Of a stretch of 64,000 bases of DNA, positions 25,155-34,809 are shown piece after piece. Each line of letters begins with the position of its first letter. The stretch's first letter is position 1. The notes under the pieces were generated by a model. It had not been told where the DNA came from. It ran no database searches and was given only the letters and a program-made list of their open reading frames with translations. A program made the translations under genes and the position numbers. The stretch comes from an uncultured Desulfosarcina sp. (GTDB lineage Bacteria > Desulfobacterota > Desulfobacteria > Desulfobacterales > Desulfosarcinaceae), in contig NZ_OY764190.1 in NCBI RefSeq assembly GCF_963668215.1, positions 5,704,001 through 5,768,000 on the forward strand, read 5' to 3'.

Positions 25155-25302
25155 CTAAAAATCCTTTCTCAGCCAGGCCTTTCTCGGTCAGGCAATCTGA
25201 AACGGTGGCTTAAAAAGCCCTTATCGTTTGACAGAAACTTAGTTCCCTTTCCAAGCCTTGTCAATACCCGATTCCCGGCGATTTGTACCCGACACCACCT
25301 AT

Positions 25303-25345
25303 ACAAAAACCGGCGGGTCCGAAAAACACCATACGGACCCGCCGG
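25303..25345 (-). terminator. Rho-independent terminator of the Deg protease gene
   Basis: Arms CCGGCGGGTCCG (25310-25321) and CGGACCCGCCGG (25334-25345) are a perfect 12-bp stem with a 12-base loop, followed on the minus strand by GTTTTTGTAT. It lies 24 bp after the stop codon. Confidence 0.9.
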
Positions 25346-25369
25346 CAGAAATCCGCCTACAGGGAAGGC

Positions 25370-26830
25370 TTACTGGCGCTCTATTTTTATCACCTGATAT
25401 CCGGCATTGCGACGTTTGACCAGAAACTGAATGTCTTCTTTCTCCCCATATTTCTTCATCAGTCGGGCAAATTCGCGGCTGTCCTTCACCACATTGCGGT
25501 TGATTTCCTTAATCACATCCCCCGGACGAACATCGGCCTCCCGGGCCGGGCTGTCATCCTTGACATCCGTAACCAGCACACCGCTTTCCTTTCCGTCGAT
25601 GCCGAAGCGGCGGGCAATCTCCGAATCCATGTCGGTCACTTCGATGCCCAGTTCTCCGCTGTCACGTCCACGGGAGGCGACGACCTTTTCATCATCGTCG
25701 CGTTTGGCCAGGGTAACCGTCACCGTCTTTGCCTTATTGTCGCGGATCAGTTCGATCTTGGTTTTATGCCCCACCGGCGTGTTGGCGATCATGGAGGAAA
25801 GCTCCCGTCCCGTCGACACCCGCTGGCCGTCCACGGTTAAGATGATGTCATTGACCTGGATGCCGGCCTTGTCCGCCGGGTCGCCTTCGAACACCTGGGT
25901 GACCAACACCCCTTCTTTGGTTTTCAGGTTGTAATATTCGGCCAGTTCCGGCGTCAGATCCTGTATGCCAACGCCCAGCCAGCCACGGGTGACCTCGCCC
26001 TTGTCTTTGAGCTGTTCGATGATCCCCTTGGCCAGGTTGACGGGGATAGCGAATCCGATCCCCTGGCCGCTGGCGATGATGGCCGTGTTGATCCCCACCA
26101 CCTTGCCGTCCATATTGAGCAGGGGGCCGCCGCTGTTTCCCGGATTGATCGATGCGTCGGTCTGGATGAAATCGTCATAGGGACCCGAACCGATGATGCG
26201 GCCCTTGGCGCTCACGATGCCAGCCGTCACGGTCTGCTCCAGGCCGAAGGGGCTCCCGATAGCCACCACCCAGGTACCCACTTTGAGTTTTTCGGAATCG
26301 CCGAACGCCAGAGGCTTGATATCCTTGGCACCCTCGACGCGGATCAGCGCCAGGTCGGTTTTGGCATCCCGACCCACCAGTTCGGCGTCGAACTCGCGGT
26401 CATCGGCCAGGATGACCTTGATCTGGTCGGCATCTTCGATCACATGATTGTTGGTGACGATATACCCCTCGTCATCGATGATGAATCCCGACCCCAGACT
26501 GCGCTGCTTGAAATCGCGCTGGGTGCCGTCTCCCTGGTTAGGGCCGAAAAACTCTTCGAAAGGATTTCGATTGCCGCCAAAAGGGCTGCCGAAAAAATGC
26601 CGAAATACGGGACTGCCCCCCTTTATGGTTTTTACGGTACGAATATTGACGACTCCCGGCTTTACCGCTTCGGCAAGTTCGCTGAAACTTTCCGGGGCCG
26701 AAAAGGCCAGGGCACTTTGGACGCCCGGCACAGCGACGACAAGCAGCACGGCCGCCGTCCAGGCAAGAAAAAAAACTCGAAAATTGTGAAAACCCGTTCT
26801 CGATCCAATCATCGTTCTCGATGTAATCAT
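25370..26830 (-). CDS. degP: Periplasmic serine protease DegP/DegQ (Do family)
   Basis: A 486-residue HtrA protease/chaperone of envelope quality control. The N terminus has a signal sequence or anchor (FRVFFLAWTAAVLLVVAVPG, about residues 17-36). The trypsin-like domain holds H129 (IVTNNHVIED), D159 (AKTDLALI) and S233 (INPGNSGGPLLN). Two PDZ domains follow (from about residues 290 and 400). ATG 26830 has CAGGAGGTTCAAT just upstream; a longer N terminus would displace the signal sequence. It lies downstream of a sensor-kinase cluster on the same strand, but a terminator stands between, so it is probably transcribed on its own. Confidence 0.95.
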   Translation of the reverse strand: MITSRTMIGSRTGFHNFRVFFLAWTAAVLLVVAVPGVQSALAFSAPESFSELAEAVKPGVVNIRTVKTIKGGSPVFRHFFGSPFGGNRNPFEEFFGPNQGDGTQRDFKQRSLGSGFIIDDEGYIVTNNHVIEDADQIKVILADDREFDAELVGRDAKTDLALIRVEGAKDIKPLAFGDSEKLKVGTWVVAIGSPFGLEQTVTAGIVSAKGRIIGSGPYDDFIQTDASINPGNSGGPLLNMDGKVVGINTAIIASGQGIGFAIPVNLAKGIIEQLKDKGEVTRGWLGVGIQDLTPELAEYYNLKTKEGVLVTQVFEGDPADKAGIQVNDIILTVDGQRVSTGRELSSMIANTPVGHKTKIELIRDNKAKTVTVTLAKRDDDEKVVASRGRDSGELGIEVTDMDSEIARRFGIDGKESGVLVTDVKDDSPAREADVRPGDVIKEINRNVVKDSREFARLMKKYGEKEDIQFLVKRRNAGYQVIKIERQ

Positions 26831-26985
26831 ATTGAACCTCCTGAAACACAGCTTTATCGTTGTCGAAACAATTTTCCGAGGCACCGCCAGATTTGCGGCG
26901 TCTCACCTTCGCAGAACAGCTATACCAAAGTCATTTACTATGAGAGTACTCTATTTCCGTCCGATTACATCAATATGACAACAAG

Positions 26986-27001
26986 ATTACCAAATGGTAA
27001 T
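26986..27001. promoter_or_regulatory. ATTACC-AAAT-GGTAAT palindrome upstream of degP
   Basis: A perfect 6-base-arm palindrome, about 155 bp before the Deg start, in the gap after the hybrid-kinase terminator. It could be an operator for envelope-stress control. No second copy was noticed. Confidence 0.25.
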
Positions 27002-27003
27002 AA

Positions 27004-27044
27004 AAATCGGTGCCCGGGCGACTCCGCCGCCCGAACACCGATTT
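27004..27044 (-). terminator. Terminator of the membrane hybrid kinase gene
   Basis: AAATCGGTGCCCGGGC (27004-27019) pairs with GCCCGAACACCGATTT (27029-27044), a 16-base stem with two mismatches. On the minus strand it is followed by TTTTTATTACC. It lies 11 bp after the stop codon. Confidence 0.8.
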
Positions 27045-27054
27045 CTGTTTTACT

Positions 27055-29412
27055 CTAGTTGTCGTCGGAATCGCCGGTCCGGCTTTCGTCGTTCGAATTC
27101 TCATCCAACTGCTGGCGCAGCGCCGATCCGATCTGTTCCATTCGGTATGGTTTTTTGATGTAGGCACCGGCCCCCAATTCCCGGGCCTCCTGGACCCGTT
27201 CGGATTCGGAGAACCCGCTGGCGATAATGGCCTTCTGCCCAGGAGAGAAGGCCAGAATCTGCCGGTAGGTTTCCAGACCGTCCATGTCCGGTTCCAGGAT
27301 CATATCAAGAACCAGGATATCCACCGATTGCCGTTTGGCGAAATCCACGGCCTCCCGACCGCTGGACACCGTCTCCACCCGATAACCCAATCGCTTGAGC
27401 ATGAAAGCTGCCAGATCCCGCTGTTCCTTGATGTCGTCCACGATCAGCACCAATTCGCCCCGGCCCCGATAGCTTTCCATGGGTCGAGCCTCGGTTTCCG
27501 GGGTCACATCCTGCCGGGTGATCGGAAAATAGAGGTCGAATTCGGTACCCCGGCCCCTGGTGCTGCGGGCATCGATATATCCGCCGTGGTCTTTCATGGT
27601 CCCCCACACCACGGCCATGCCCAGGCCCGTGCCGCTGCGCCCCATCTGTTTGTTGGTGTAAAAGGGCTCGAAGATACGTTCCAGATCGGATTCCGGAATG
27701 CCGGTGCCGGTGTCTGCCACAGTCAGCACTACGTATTCCCCCTCGGGTATGGTTTCGAAGCCTTGAATCGGACGATCCACATGACGATCACAGGTGGTCA
27801 GGGTGATTTTACCCCCCTCCGGCATGGCCTCGGCGGCATTGGTAACCAGGTTCATGACGGTCTTTTCCAGATGCAGCCCGGAGCCCATAATGTTGAATGC
27901 CCTCGCCGACAGATTGGTCTGGATGGCTACCTTCGGGTGGATCGATTGAAGATTCGCCATTTCCGGGCTGGTCAAATAATCCTGGACAACCCGGTTCAGG
28001 TCGATCACTTTGGAAACGGCAACCCCGCGCCGGGCCAGGGTCAGCAGATCCTGGACGATGGCGGCCGCCTTTTCGCCGGATTTCTTGATGGTTTCCAAAA
28101 GCAGGCGCGCTTCGCCCTTTTCGGGCGCATCCATCAGCAGCAGTTCCGGGTAGCCCACCAGCCCGGAAAGGATGTTGTTCAGATCGTGGGCCACCCCGCC
28201 GGCCAGGGTGCCGATGGCTTCCATTTTCTGCGCCCGCTGCAGCCGGGACTCCATCTCCTTCATGGCCGTGATGTCCGTTGCCACACGAAGCTGGACGATG
28301 CGCCGGTCCTCCCAGACGATGGCGCGGGCATAATTCAGGTACCAGCGGTCGTTGATCGGGTTTTTCTCTTCCCAGGTGCAGCTTTCCGCCGGCTGGTCGT
28401 TTTTGTCCAGCAGCTGCCGGTTCCGGCATTCACTGCAGATCGTATCCCGGCGGTAAATCGCGTCGTGGCATTTTTTGCCGACGATATCCTCGCCATAAGT
28501 CTTTTTCATGTGGCGGTTGGCCATCAGAATCACGCGCGTATCGATATCCGACACATAGATATGGTTGTCGATGCTGTCCATGACGGACTCGAGTTGGCTA
28601 TGGCTGGACCGCACCCGCTGCTCGGCCTGTTTGCGCTCCTGAACTTCCTTATAAAGATCGCGGTTGATGCGCTGCAGGGCGGCCGTGCGTTCTTCCACCC
28701 GTTTTTCCAGGTTCCGGTTGGCCGCTTCGGTTTTGCGCTTCTCTTTTTCCAACAGGGTGGTGAGGAAAAAACTTTTGCGTTCCTGGGTCTCGATGGAATA
28801 GCAGATCAGCATTCCCAGCAGGTTGATACCCAGAAAGTGGGCGCCGAAAATCAATTGGACACTGCCGGTGGTCTCCATGAGCAGGAACATGGCCGCCTGA
28901 TAGCCCGCTAACACGAGAAGACCGGCAACGGTGGCGGTGATAAATCGGGCATGAATAAACGTGTAACCGAAGAAAATGCAGAAAATCGTCCCCACCCCGT
29001 AAAAATAGGATTCGGGCGGCGGTATGATCACCACCATGGCGACATAGGCAAAACCGGTCAGCATGATGTAAAAGGCATTGAGCGCCTGCCAGACCCGGCG
29101 GTAGGCCGCGGTGTAGGAAAAAACCAGCCCTATCAGAAAAATGGGGCACACCAGGGCATAGCGGATGAACCACAACGGGCGGATCAGTTCGGGAAACACC
29201 AGGGCGTCCAAAATGCCGAAGATGCCGAAAAACAAAGTCGCGTAAAGCTTGCATCGCCGCAGGTGGTCGAGAGAGTTGTCGAAGTAGGCCTCCCGAAAGG
29301 GCTGCTCCAGGGATTTATGGCTGCCTGTAAAGGCGAGCGTCAACGGATTGAGGCTCACCCTCAATCGGCTGTACGGAATGGCGACGCTCACTTCGTTCGG
29401 GTTATCGTTCAT
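27055..29412 (-). CDS. Membrane-bound hybrid histidine kinase with Cys-containing PAS domain
   Basis: A 785-residue sensor kinase. About six hydrophobic helices fill residues 56-210. A coiled coil (about 215-270) leads to a PAS domain (about 272-385) with C315, C326 and C329 in KKCHDAIYRRDTICSECRN. The HisKA phosphoacceptor is H409 (GGVAHDLNNIL), the ATPase has DTGTGIPESD and GTGLGMAVVWG, and a C-terminal receiver domain ends the protein (LVIVDDIKEQR, LVLDMILEPDMDG). The PAS Cys pattern recurs in the kinase at 34978 and could bind a metal, haem or thiol ligand. It follows the HAMP kinase gene by 71 bp and may be co-transcribed with it. The output partner is unknown. Confidence 0.9.
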   Translation of the reverse strand: MNDNPNEVSVAIPYSRLRVSLNPLTLAFTGSHKSLEQPFREAYFDNSLDHLRRCKLYATLFFGIFGILDALVFPELIRPLWFIRYALVCPIFLIGLVFSYTAAYRRVWQALNAFYIMLTGFAYVAMVVIIPPPESYFYGVGTIFCIFFGYTFIHARFITATVAGLLVLAGYQAAMFLLMETTGSVQLIFGAHFLGINLLGMLICYSIETQERKSFFLTTLLEKEKRKTEAANRNLEKRVEERTAALQRINRDLYKEVQERKQAEQRVRSSHSQLESVMDSIDNHIYVSDIDTRVILMANRHMKKTYGEDIVGKKCHDAIYRRDTICSECRNRQLLDKNDQPAESCTWEEKNPINDRWYLNYARAIVWEDRRIVQLRVATDITAMKEMESRLQRAQKMEAIGTLAGGVAHDLNNILSGLVGYPELLLMDAPEKGEARLLLETIKKSGEKAAAIVQDLLTLARRGVAVSKVIDLNRVVQDYLTSPEMANLQSIHPKVAIQTNLSARAFNIMGSGLHLEKTVMNLVTNAAEAMPEGGKITLTTCDRHVDRPIQGFETIPEGEYVVLTVADTGTGIPESDLERIFEPFYTNKQMGRSGTGLGMAVVWGTMKDHGGYIDARSTRGRGTEFDLYFPITRQDVTPETEARPMESYRGRGELVLIVDDIKEQRDLAAFMLKRLGYRVETVSSGREAVDFAKRQSVDILVLDMILEPDMDGLETYRQILAFSPGQKAIIASGFSESERVQEARELGAGAYIKKPYRMEQIGSALRQQLDENSNDESRTGDSDDN

Positions 29413-29483
29413 GAATCACCGTGGGTTGATATCAGTATTTCAAGGGATGCGGAAAGGAAATGGGTCAATCGAGCGTTACACAA

Positions 29484-30917
29484 TTATCGGGATGATGCAG
29501 CGACCTTGCCCGCGGGCAGGCTGAGGGTGAACAGGCTTCCTTTTCCGGGAGTACTTTCAACAAGAATTTTTCCATGATGCGCTCTGGCAATGGCATCGGC
29601 CAGGCTCAGTCCCAGTCCGGACCCGCCGGCCGCCCGGCTCTGGTCGCAACGGTAAAACCGGTCGAATATTCTGGCAAGCTCGTCGTTGCGAATGCCGATG
29701 CCATTGTCTCGAATGGAAATGTTGATCCCTTCACTATCTTTGTTATCACGGAAACCGCGGATGTCAATCTTTCCACCGGCCGGTGTGTATTTGATGGCGT
29801 TGTCCAGAAGATTGGCCATGCCCCGTTGGAGCATTCGCAAATCCCCGTCGACCATCAACGCCTCGGGCATGTCGCAGTCCATGGAAATTCCCTTGTCTTC
29901 GGCAAGCGGGCCGAAAAGGGCCAAGGCCGCGCGCACCACCTCAGCCATGTTCACCGGTTGTATCGCCATGTCCCCGGCGCCGGCATCGGTTTTGGAAATC
30001 ACCAGCATGGTGTTGATCATGTCCAGCAGCCGGTCGCACTCTTCGATGGTGCTGCCGGCCAGGGCCAGAAGATCGTCCCTGGTCCCGCCGGTGGAGAGGC
30101 TGATTTCGGCCATCCCCCGGATGCGGGCCACCGGACTTTTCAGATCATGGGCAATATTATCACCCATCTCTCGGATGCCGGCAACCAGTTTCTCGATGCG
30201 GTCCAGCATCTGGTTGAAGGTCACCGCCAGCCGGTCGATCTCTTCGTGTCTCGCCGTGATCGGCACCCTTTTGCCCAGGTCCTTTTCCGATATCTGCCGG
30301 GCGGTGCGGGTGACCGCCTCCACACCGGAAAGCGCTCGGCGGGCCATGAACCATCCCACCAGAACGGCGATCAGAATCAGCGCGGACATGGAAATCAGAA
30401 ACAGTTTTTTAAAAATGGCGATAAAGGCCGTATCGCTTTCCAGAGAATAACCCAGTTGCACGACGATTCCCCTGCCGATGATGCCATAACCGATGCGCAC
30501 CCGATCCCTGCGTCCGGGAAGATCCACGGTTTCGTACACCCGGCCCTGTTCGGCGATCAAGCGGTCAACGGCTTTGCGGTTGACTCCGATCTGCTGCCAG
30601 TAAGACATGTTGGATGACGAAAAGGCCACGCCACTGGCGTAAAGCAGTCGAAAAAAAACTTTCTTTTCGCCTGCTGCCTGGGATTCGATCAGCATGGCCG
30701 ACTTGACCTCTTCGATTCCCTGGAGGTTGTAAATGGCCTCGAACTCGGCAATCTTATCGGAAAGGCGGTTGTCCAGGCGCTGTTTCAGGTGGGTGGTAAT
30801 CAGCGCGTAGAAAAAAAGAAAGGCCAGGCCGGCGGACAACGAAAAAATGGCGCCATACCACAGGGTCAATCGGAAAGAGAGCGTCCTGGGCAGCCTAATC
30901 GTTGCGGCGAAGGACAT
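29484..30917 (-). CDS. Sensor histidine kinase with HAMP domain
   Basis: A 477-residue two-component sensor. It has an N-terminal membrane helix (LWYGAIFSLSAGLAFLFFYA), a periplasmic region of about 120 residues, a second membrane helix (LFLISMSALILIAVLVGWFM), a HAMP linker, HisKA with H257 (DNIAHDLKSPVAR), and an ATPase domain (RDNGIGIRND, GGSGLGLSLADAI). It overlaps the 3' end of the OmpR-type regulator gene by 23 bp, so they form a cognate pair. The layout resembles CusS-type or general envelope sensors. The stimulus cannot be read from the sequence. Confidence 0.92.
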   Translation of the reverse strand: MSFAATIRLPRTLSFRLTLWYGAIFSLSAGLAFLFFYALITTHLKQRLDNRLSDKIAEFEAIYNLQGIEEVKSAMLIESQAAGEKKVFFRLLYASGVAFSSSNMSYWQQIGVNRKAVDRLIAEQGRVYETVDLPGRRDRVRIGYGIIGRGIVVQLGYSLESDTAFIAIFKKLFLISMSALILIAVLVGWFMARRALSGVEAVTRTARQISEKDLGKRVPITARHEEIDRLAVTFNQMLDRIEKLVAGIREMGDNIAHDLKSPVARIRGMAEISLSTGGTRDDLLALAGSTIEECDRLLDMINTMLVISKTDAGAGDMAIQPVNMAEVVRAALALFGPLAEDKGISMDCDMPEALMVDGDLRMLQRGMANLLDNAIKYTPAGGKIDIRGFRDNKDSEGINISIRDNGIGIRNDELARIFDRFYRCDQSRAAGGSGLGLSLADAIARAHHGKILVESTPGKGSLFTLSLPAGKVAASSR

Positions 30918-31572
30918 AGCCCACCCCGCGGACCGTCTGGATCATCTTTTCCGGAAAGTCCCGGTCAACCTTGTCGCGCAGACGGCAAATGCGAGCCTCG
31001 ACCACGTTGGTCTGCGGATCAAAATGATAATCCCAGACGTGCTCCATGATCATGGTTTTGGAGACGACCCGGCCGGCGTTGCGCATGAGGTATTCGAGCA
31101 GAGAGTACTCCAGCGGCTGCAGTTCGATCTTTTCTCCGCCGCGGCGAACGTCCCGGGTCAGGATATCAATGGTCAGGTCTCCGCAGGTCAGACGGGTGGG
31201 TTCCCCGGCGCCGCTGGCGCGCCGGATCAGGGCCTGAACGCGGGCCAGCAGTTCGGAAAAGGCAAAGGGTTTGCTCAGATAGTCGTCCCCGCCGATCTGG
31301 AGGCCCCGGACCCGATCGTCGATTTCGCTTTTGGCGCTGAGGATAATCACCGGCGTCATCACTTTTTCCCGCCGCAGTCGTCCGATCAGACTGAGCCCGT
31401 CCATCTTGGGCAGCATGATGTCCACCACGGCCGCATCGTACGGTTCGGTCAGGGCCATGTCCAGCCCGGCACTGCCGTCCGTTGCGTGATCCACGGCAAA
31501 ACCTTCGGCTTTGAATCCCTTTTTCACGAAAGAGGCGATTTTTTCGTCGTCTTCGACCAGCAATAGCCGCAT
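30895..31572 (-). CDS. OmpR/PhoB family response regulator
   Basis: A 225-residue regulator (counting from ATG 31572). The receiver domain has the acidic pocket LLVEDDEK, the phosphorylatable Asp in AVVDIMLPKMDG and Lys in ILSAKSEIDD. The C-terminal winged helix has the PhoB/OmpR pattern (QPLEYSLLEYLMRNAGRVVS, ETNVV-type RICRLRDKVD, IQTVRGVGYVL). AAGGAACCGTG precedes ATG 31572; a GTG at 31575 is the alternative. It is transcribed first, with its kinase overlapping behind it. Genomic targets are unknown; the neighbouring deg gene is one candidate. Confidence 0.93.
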   Translation of the reverse strand: MRLLLVEDDEKIASFVKKGFKAEGFAVDHATDGSAGLDMALTEPYDAAVVDIMLPKMDGLSLIGRLRREKVMTPVIILSAKSEIDDRVRGLQIGGDDYLSKPFAFSELLARVQALIRRASGAGEPTRLTCGDLTIDILTRDVRRGGEKIELQPLEYSLLEYLMRNAGRVVSKTMIMEHVWDYHFDPQTNVVEARICRLRDKVDRDFPEKMIQTVRGVGYVLRRND

Positions 31573-31740
31573 CACGGTTCCTTGCTCAAGTTCGGGTTTT
31601 CTTTGTTTTCAGAGAAATATAATCGTACCGGCATCGATTGGCAAGCGCGGGCCTTGCGGCACAACCATCGTTCTTGACAAAATCAATGCCCGCTGAAACA
31701 GTAAGCTTCGATATCATCAAGCACTTAAACGGAAACGACA

Positions 31741-32310
31741 ATGAAAAAAGAAACCATGCAACTGCAGTGGTCGGGAACGTTCGTCGAGTTGTGCATGGGC
31801 CGCGTCAACCGCAGCCAGAAAGCCAAAATCGATTCGCATTGCCCCGACTTCGAAAAGGATGTTGAATCCGGGTGGTACGAGAACGAACAGCTTCTAAAAA
31901 CCGCCTTCGATGTGGAAAACTGGTGGTCCGTCGACGATCTGGATCATGTCATGGGGCTCGTTTTCGCCAACCGGACGGAACTCGAAGCGGCGATGAAGGC
32001 CATCCGTTTTGTCATTGGGGGCAAACCGGCCACCGTTGATCCCGATGCGTTTCAATTGAGTTTTTACGCTCCCGAGGAAATGGCATCGCCGGCCAAGGGT
32101 GAGCGGGTCCTCTGTCACGGGGCCCGTCGGGAGGCGCAACTTGGCTTGGCGGTGGACTTTGAACCGCCTTTCGATCCGTCGCTGGTCACCCTCTCTTTCA
32201 TCGATTACCCGGATGTCGGGCTGATTCTGATCGATCTGGACTACGACGGGCACGACGACGACACCTATACTTTCGGCCGGACGACCTACCTGCAGCCACG
32301 CTTTATCTGA
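31741..32310 (+). CDS. Protein of unknown function (189 aa)
   Basis: A soluble acidic protein with no signal peptide and no motif I recognise. Segments that stand out are NWWSVDDLDHVMGLVFANRT, FQLSFYAPEEM and an Asp-rich stretch LILIDLDYDGHDDDTY that could bind a cation. A weak ribosome site (GGAAACGACA) precedes ATG 31741. The yqeY-like gene starts 13 bp downstream, so the two are probably one transcript. Confidence 0.6.
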   Translation: MKKETMQLQWSGTFVELCMGRVNRSQKAKIDSHCPDFEKDVESGWYENEQLLKTAFDVENWWSVDDLDHVMGLVFANRTELEAAMKAIRFVIGGKPATVDPDAFQLSFYAPEEMASPAKGERVLCHGARREAQLGLAVDFEPPFDPSLVTLSFIDYPDVGLILIDLDYDGHDDDTYTFGRTTYLQPRFI

Positions 32311-32323
32311 AAGGACTCGATCG

Positions 32324-32728
32324 ATGACACTCCAGGACAAATTGAAAACCGATCTCAAAGAGGCCATGAAAGCCAAGGATGCCGCCAGAAAAGACGCCAT
32401 CCGGGTCGTGATGGGAGAAATGGCCCGTGCGGACAAAAAGGAGTTTTCCGACGAGGAAATCGTCCGTATCCTCAAAAAGCTGATCAAATCGGAAAAGGAG
32501 ATGCTGGAAAAGAGTTCTCAGGGAGATTCCTCCGCCTTTATCGAAACCATCGAGGCCTACCTTCCCCGAATGGCAACACAAGAGGAAATTCGCAGCTGGA
32601 TCGAAGCCAACATCGATTTTTCCGCCTACAAAAACAAAATGCAGGCCATGGGCGCCATCATGGCCCATTTCGGATCTTCGGCGGACGGCAATTTGGTCAA
32701 GCAGGTGTTGCAGAAAATACCCGGGTAA
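32324..32728 (+). CDS. yqeY: GatB/YqeY domain protein
   Basis: A 134-residue helical protein starting MTLQDKLKTDLKEAMKAKD, the typical N terminus of the YqeY family. The rest is the tRNA-binding tail domain shared with GatB, ending AHFGSSADGNLVKQVLQKI. In GatB this domain contacts the acceptor arm of tRNA-Gln. The function of the free-standing form is not established; it is commonly found near rpsU and dnaG, which are absent here. AAGGACTCGATCG precedes the start. Confidence 0.9.
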   Translation: MTLQDKLKTDLKEAMKAKDAARKDAIRVVMGEMARADKKEFSDEEIVRILKKLIKSEKEMLEKSSQGDSSAFIETIEAYLPRMATQEEIRSWIEANIDFSAYKNKMQAMGAIMAHFGSSADGNLVKQVLQKIPG

Positions 32729-32789
32729 ATCGGAACGAAACCGACAGCTGTCGAACATCGACCGCACAGCATTGAAGGGCCGATACCGG

Positions 32790-34037
32790 TCAAAAAACCG
32801 TAATGATCCCCACCACGGCACCGGTCATACAGGTCGCCAGGATTCCGGCCACCACCGACCGCAGACCCAGGCCAACGATCTCGCTGCGTCGTTTCGGCGC
32901 CATGGTTCCCAAACCGCCGATCATGATCCCCAGGCTGCCGGGATTGGCGAATCCGCACATGGCGTAGGTCATGATGAGCAGGCTGCCCTCGCCCAGTGTG
33001 CCGGCCGGCAGGCGGCTGAGTTCCAGGTAGGCCAGCAATTCATTGAGAACGATTTTAATGCCCATCAGGCCGCCGGCCGTGGCGGCCTCGGCCCAGGGGA
33101 CGCCCATGAGCCAGACGACGGGGGCCATAATTGCCCCCAGGACCCGCTGGAGGGTCAACGAACCCTCTCCGACGTCGGGCAGCAGCCCCAGCAGGGTGTT
33201 GAGCAGGTGAACCAGGGCCACCAGCACGACCAGCATGGCGACGATATTGATCAGCAGTTCGACGCCCTGGAGGGTGCCCCGGGTGACGGCGTCCATGGAT
33301 CCGGCAACTTCGGAAGCCGGGGTCAGCGTTCCGCCGGTGGGGGCTTTTGTTTCGGGAATCATAACCTTGGCCACGGTCACAGCCGCCGGGACGCTGATGA
33401 TGGAGGCGGTGAGAATGTGGCCCATGACGCCTGGAATGAGGTCTCCCAGGATACTGGCATACAGGACCATTACCGTACCGGCAATGGTTGCCATGCCCGC
33501 CGTCATCAGGGTGAACAGTTCACTGCGGGTCATCGCTTCCAGGTAGGGTCTGACGAAAAGGGGCGACTCCACCATACCCACGAACACGTTGGCCGACACC
33601 GCCAGGCCTTCGGCCCCGCCCACGCCCATGGTTTTTTTCAGGCACCAGGAAAAGCCCTGCACCACCAGCGGCAGGATGCGCCAGTAAAACAGCAGGGCGG
33701 ACAGGGCGCTGATTACCAGCACCAGCGGCAGGGCCCGAAAGGCCAGGATGAAGGAAGCCCCGGGGTAGGCCTCGGCAAATGGCAGTTCGGCGCCGCCCAG
33801 GTAGCCGAACACGAAAGACGTTCCGGCGGTCGTTGCCCCTTCCAGGGCCATCACCGCCTCGTTGAGCAGCAGGAAAAGCTGCATGCAGGCCGGCAGCTTC
33901 AAAAGTACCAGCCCGAGGAGCAGCTGGGCGCCGATGCCTGCGGCAATCAGTCTAACCGATACCCGCCTCCGATTTTCGCTCATCGCCCAGGCCAGCAGAA
34001 GAAAAACCGCCAACCCGGCCACGCCTCTGGGCACCAC
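32790..34037 (-). CDS. nupC: NupC-type concentrative nucleoside transporter
   Basis: A 415-residue integral membrane carrier with about ten hydrophobic segments. Family signatures are visible: FVFGYLGGAELPF, FVGMVESPLFVRPYLEAMTRSEL, TAGMATIAGTVMVLYASILG and YAMCGFANPGSLGIMIGGLG. CNT proteins take up nucleosides with protons or sodium. The start is GTG 34037 after GGAGCGAGAAAAC. A gene for an 85-residue protein ends 13 bp upstream on the same strand and is probably co-transcribed. Confidence 0.9.
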   Translation of the reverse strand: MVPRGVAGLAVFLLLAWAMSENRRRVSVRLIAAGIGAQLLLGLVLLKLPACMQLFLLLNEAVMALEGATTAGTSFVFGYLGGAELPFAEAYPGASFILAFRALPLVLVISALSALLFYWRILPLVVQGFSWCLKKTMGVGGAEGLAVSANVFVGMVESPLFVRPYLEAMTRSELFTLMTAGMATIAGTVMVLYASILGDLIPGVMGHILTASIISVPAAVTVAKVMIPETKAPTGGTLTPASEVAGSMDAVTRGTLQGVELLINIVAMLVVLVALVHLLNTLLGLLPDVGEGSLTLQRVLGAIMAPVVWLMGVPWAEAATAGGLMGIKIVLNELLAYLELSRLPAGTLGEGSLLIMTYAMCGFANPGSLGIMIGGLGTMAPKRRSEIVGLGLRSVVAGILATCMTGAVVGIITVF

Positions 34038-34050
34038 GTTTTCTCGCTCC

Positions 34051-34308
34051 TTATCCGCCGTCCCGGATCAACACCTGGGCGATCCCGATGTCGTAGGCGC
34101 GCTGGGGGTCAAACTTGCCCCGCTGGCCGTAAAGCACCCGGGCCTGCTCAATGGCACTGTGAGGCACCCAGCCGTGATCGTTCCAGATGCCCGGGTCGTC
34201 CTCGTTTTTCATTCTGAATTCAACCTCCCCGTTCTTCTCGCGCACATACATGCGAACCCGTTTGTTGTCGGGGAAGGGGTAGTAATAGATGCCAACCTTG
34301 TCTTTCAT
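34051..34308 (-). CDS. Conserved-looking small protein (85 aa), unknown
   Basis: A beta-rich soluble protein starting MKDKVGIYYYPFPDNKRVRM, followed by GEVEFRMKNEDDPGIWNDHG and ending GIAQVLIRDGG. It has no motif I can name. It is expressed immediately before the nucleoside transporter gene (13-bp gap). Confidence 0.65.
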   Translation of the reverse strand: MKDKVGIYYYPFPDNKRVRMYVREKNGEVEFRMKNEDDPGIWNDHGWVPHSAIEQARVLYGQRGKFDPQRAYDIGIAQVLIRDGG

Positions 34309-34410
34309 TGTGCCAACTGTCCTTAATGCTTAAATCCGCCGGTTTCGGATGGTTTGTCTCACCTTGCCTTGGGATCGACCGGACGGGGTTCGGGGGTGAA
34401 TCGACTGCAA

Positions 34411-34809
34411 TCAGAAAAGGCCCCGCTCCCGAAGAATCGATGCGGCCTGCCCGCCGATGCGCGTGACCCGGGAAATGGCCCGGGTCAAATGGAAACCGGT
34501 CTCTCGGGGGACGCCGGAGCGAATCATCACCAGAGCCATATTGATATTTTCGCCGATCTCATGCCATCGACCGTCACCGGTGACCCTGCCGGCCAGCTCC
34601 GATTCGCCGGCAACCAGGCGGGCAAGGGTTGTCAGCAACTGTACGCCCTGCTGATAGCCCGGTCCTTCCATGGCAGCCACCTGGTCGGCAATCTGGCAGG
34701 TCCAGATCAATCCGGATTTCACCTTCTCGCTCTGAGCATAGGCCGCAACGGCCCGCTGTATGTCGTCCGGGGAATCGGCTCCGGTCTTCGGCTGTTTTTC
34801 TGCAACCAT
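34411..34809 (-). CDS. Small helical protein (132 aa), unknown
   Basis: A predicted all-helical soluble protein (DIQRAVAAYAQSEKVKSG, QLLTTLARLVAGESELAG, HEIGENINMALVMIRSGVP). No family is recognised. It is on the minus strand upstream of the nupC pair, with a 102-bp gap, and divergent from the PAS kinase gene at 34978. The coding case rests on a coherent helical composition and normal codon use. Confidence 0.55.
   Translation of the reverse strand: MVAEKQPKTGADSPDDIQRAVAAYAQSEKVKSGLIWTCQIADQVAAMEGPGYQQGVQLLTTLARLVAGESELAGRVTGDGRWHEIGENINMALVMIRSGVPRETGFHLTRAISRVTRIGGQAASILRERGLF

Noticed and set aside
27010..28911. Open frame antisense to the membrane hybrid kinase (633 aa)
   Set aside because: The kinase on the other strand has clear domain motifs; this frame has none.
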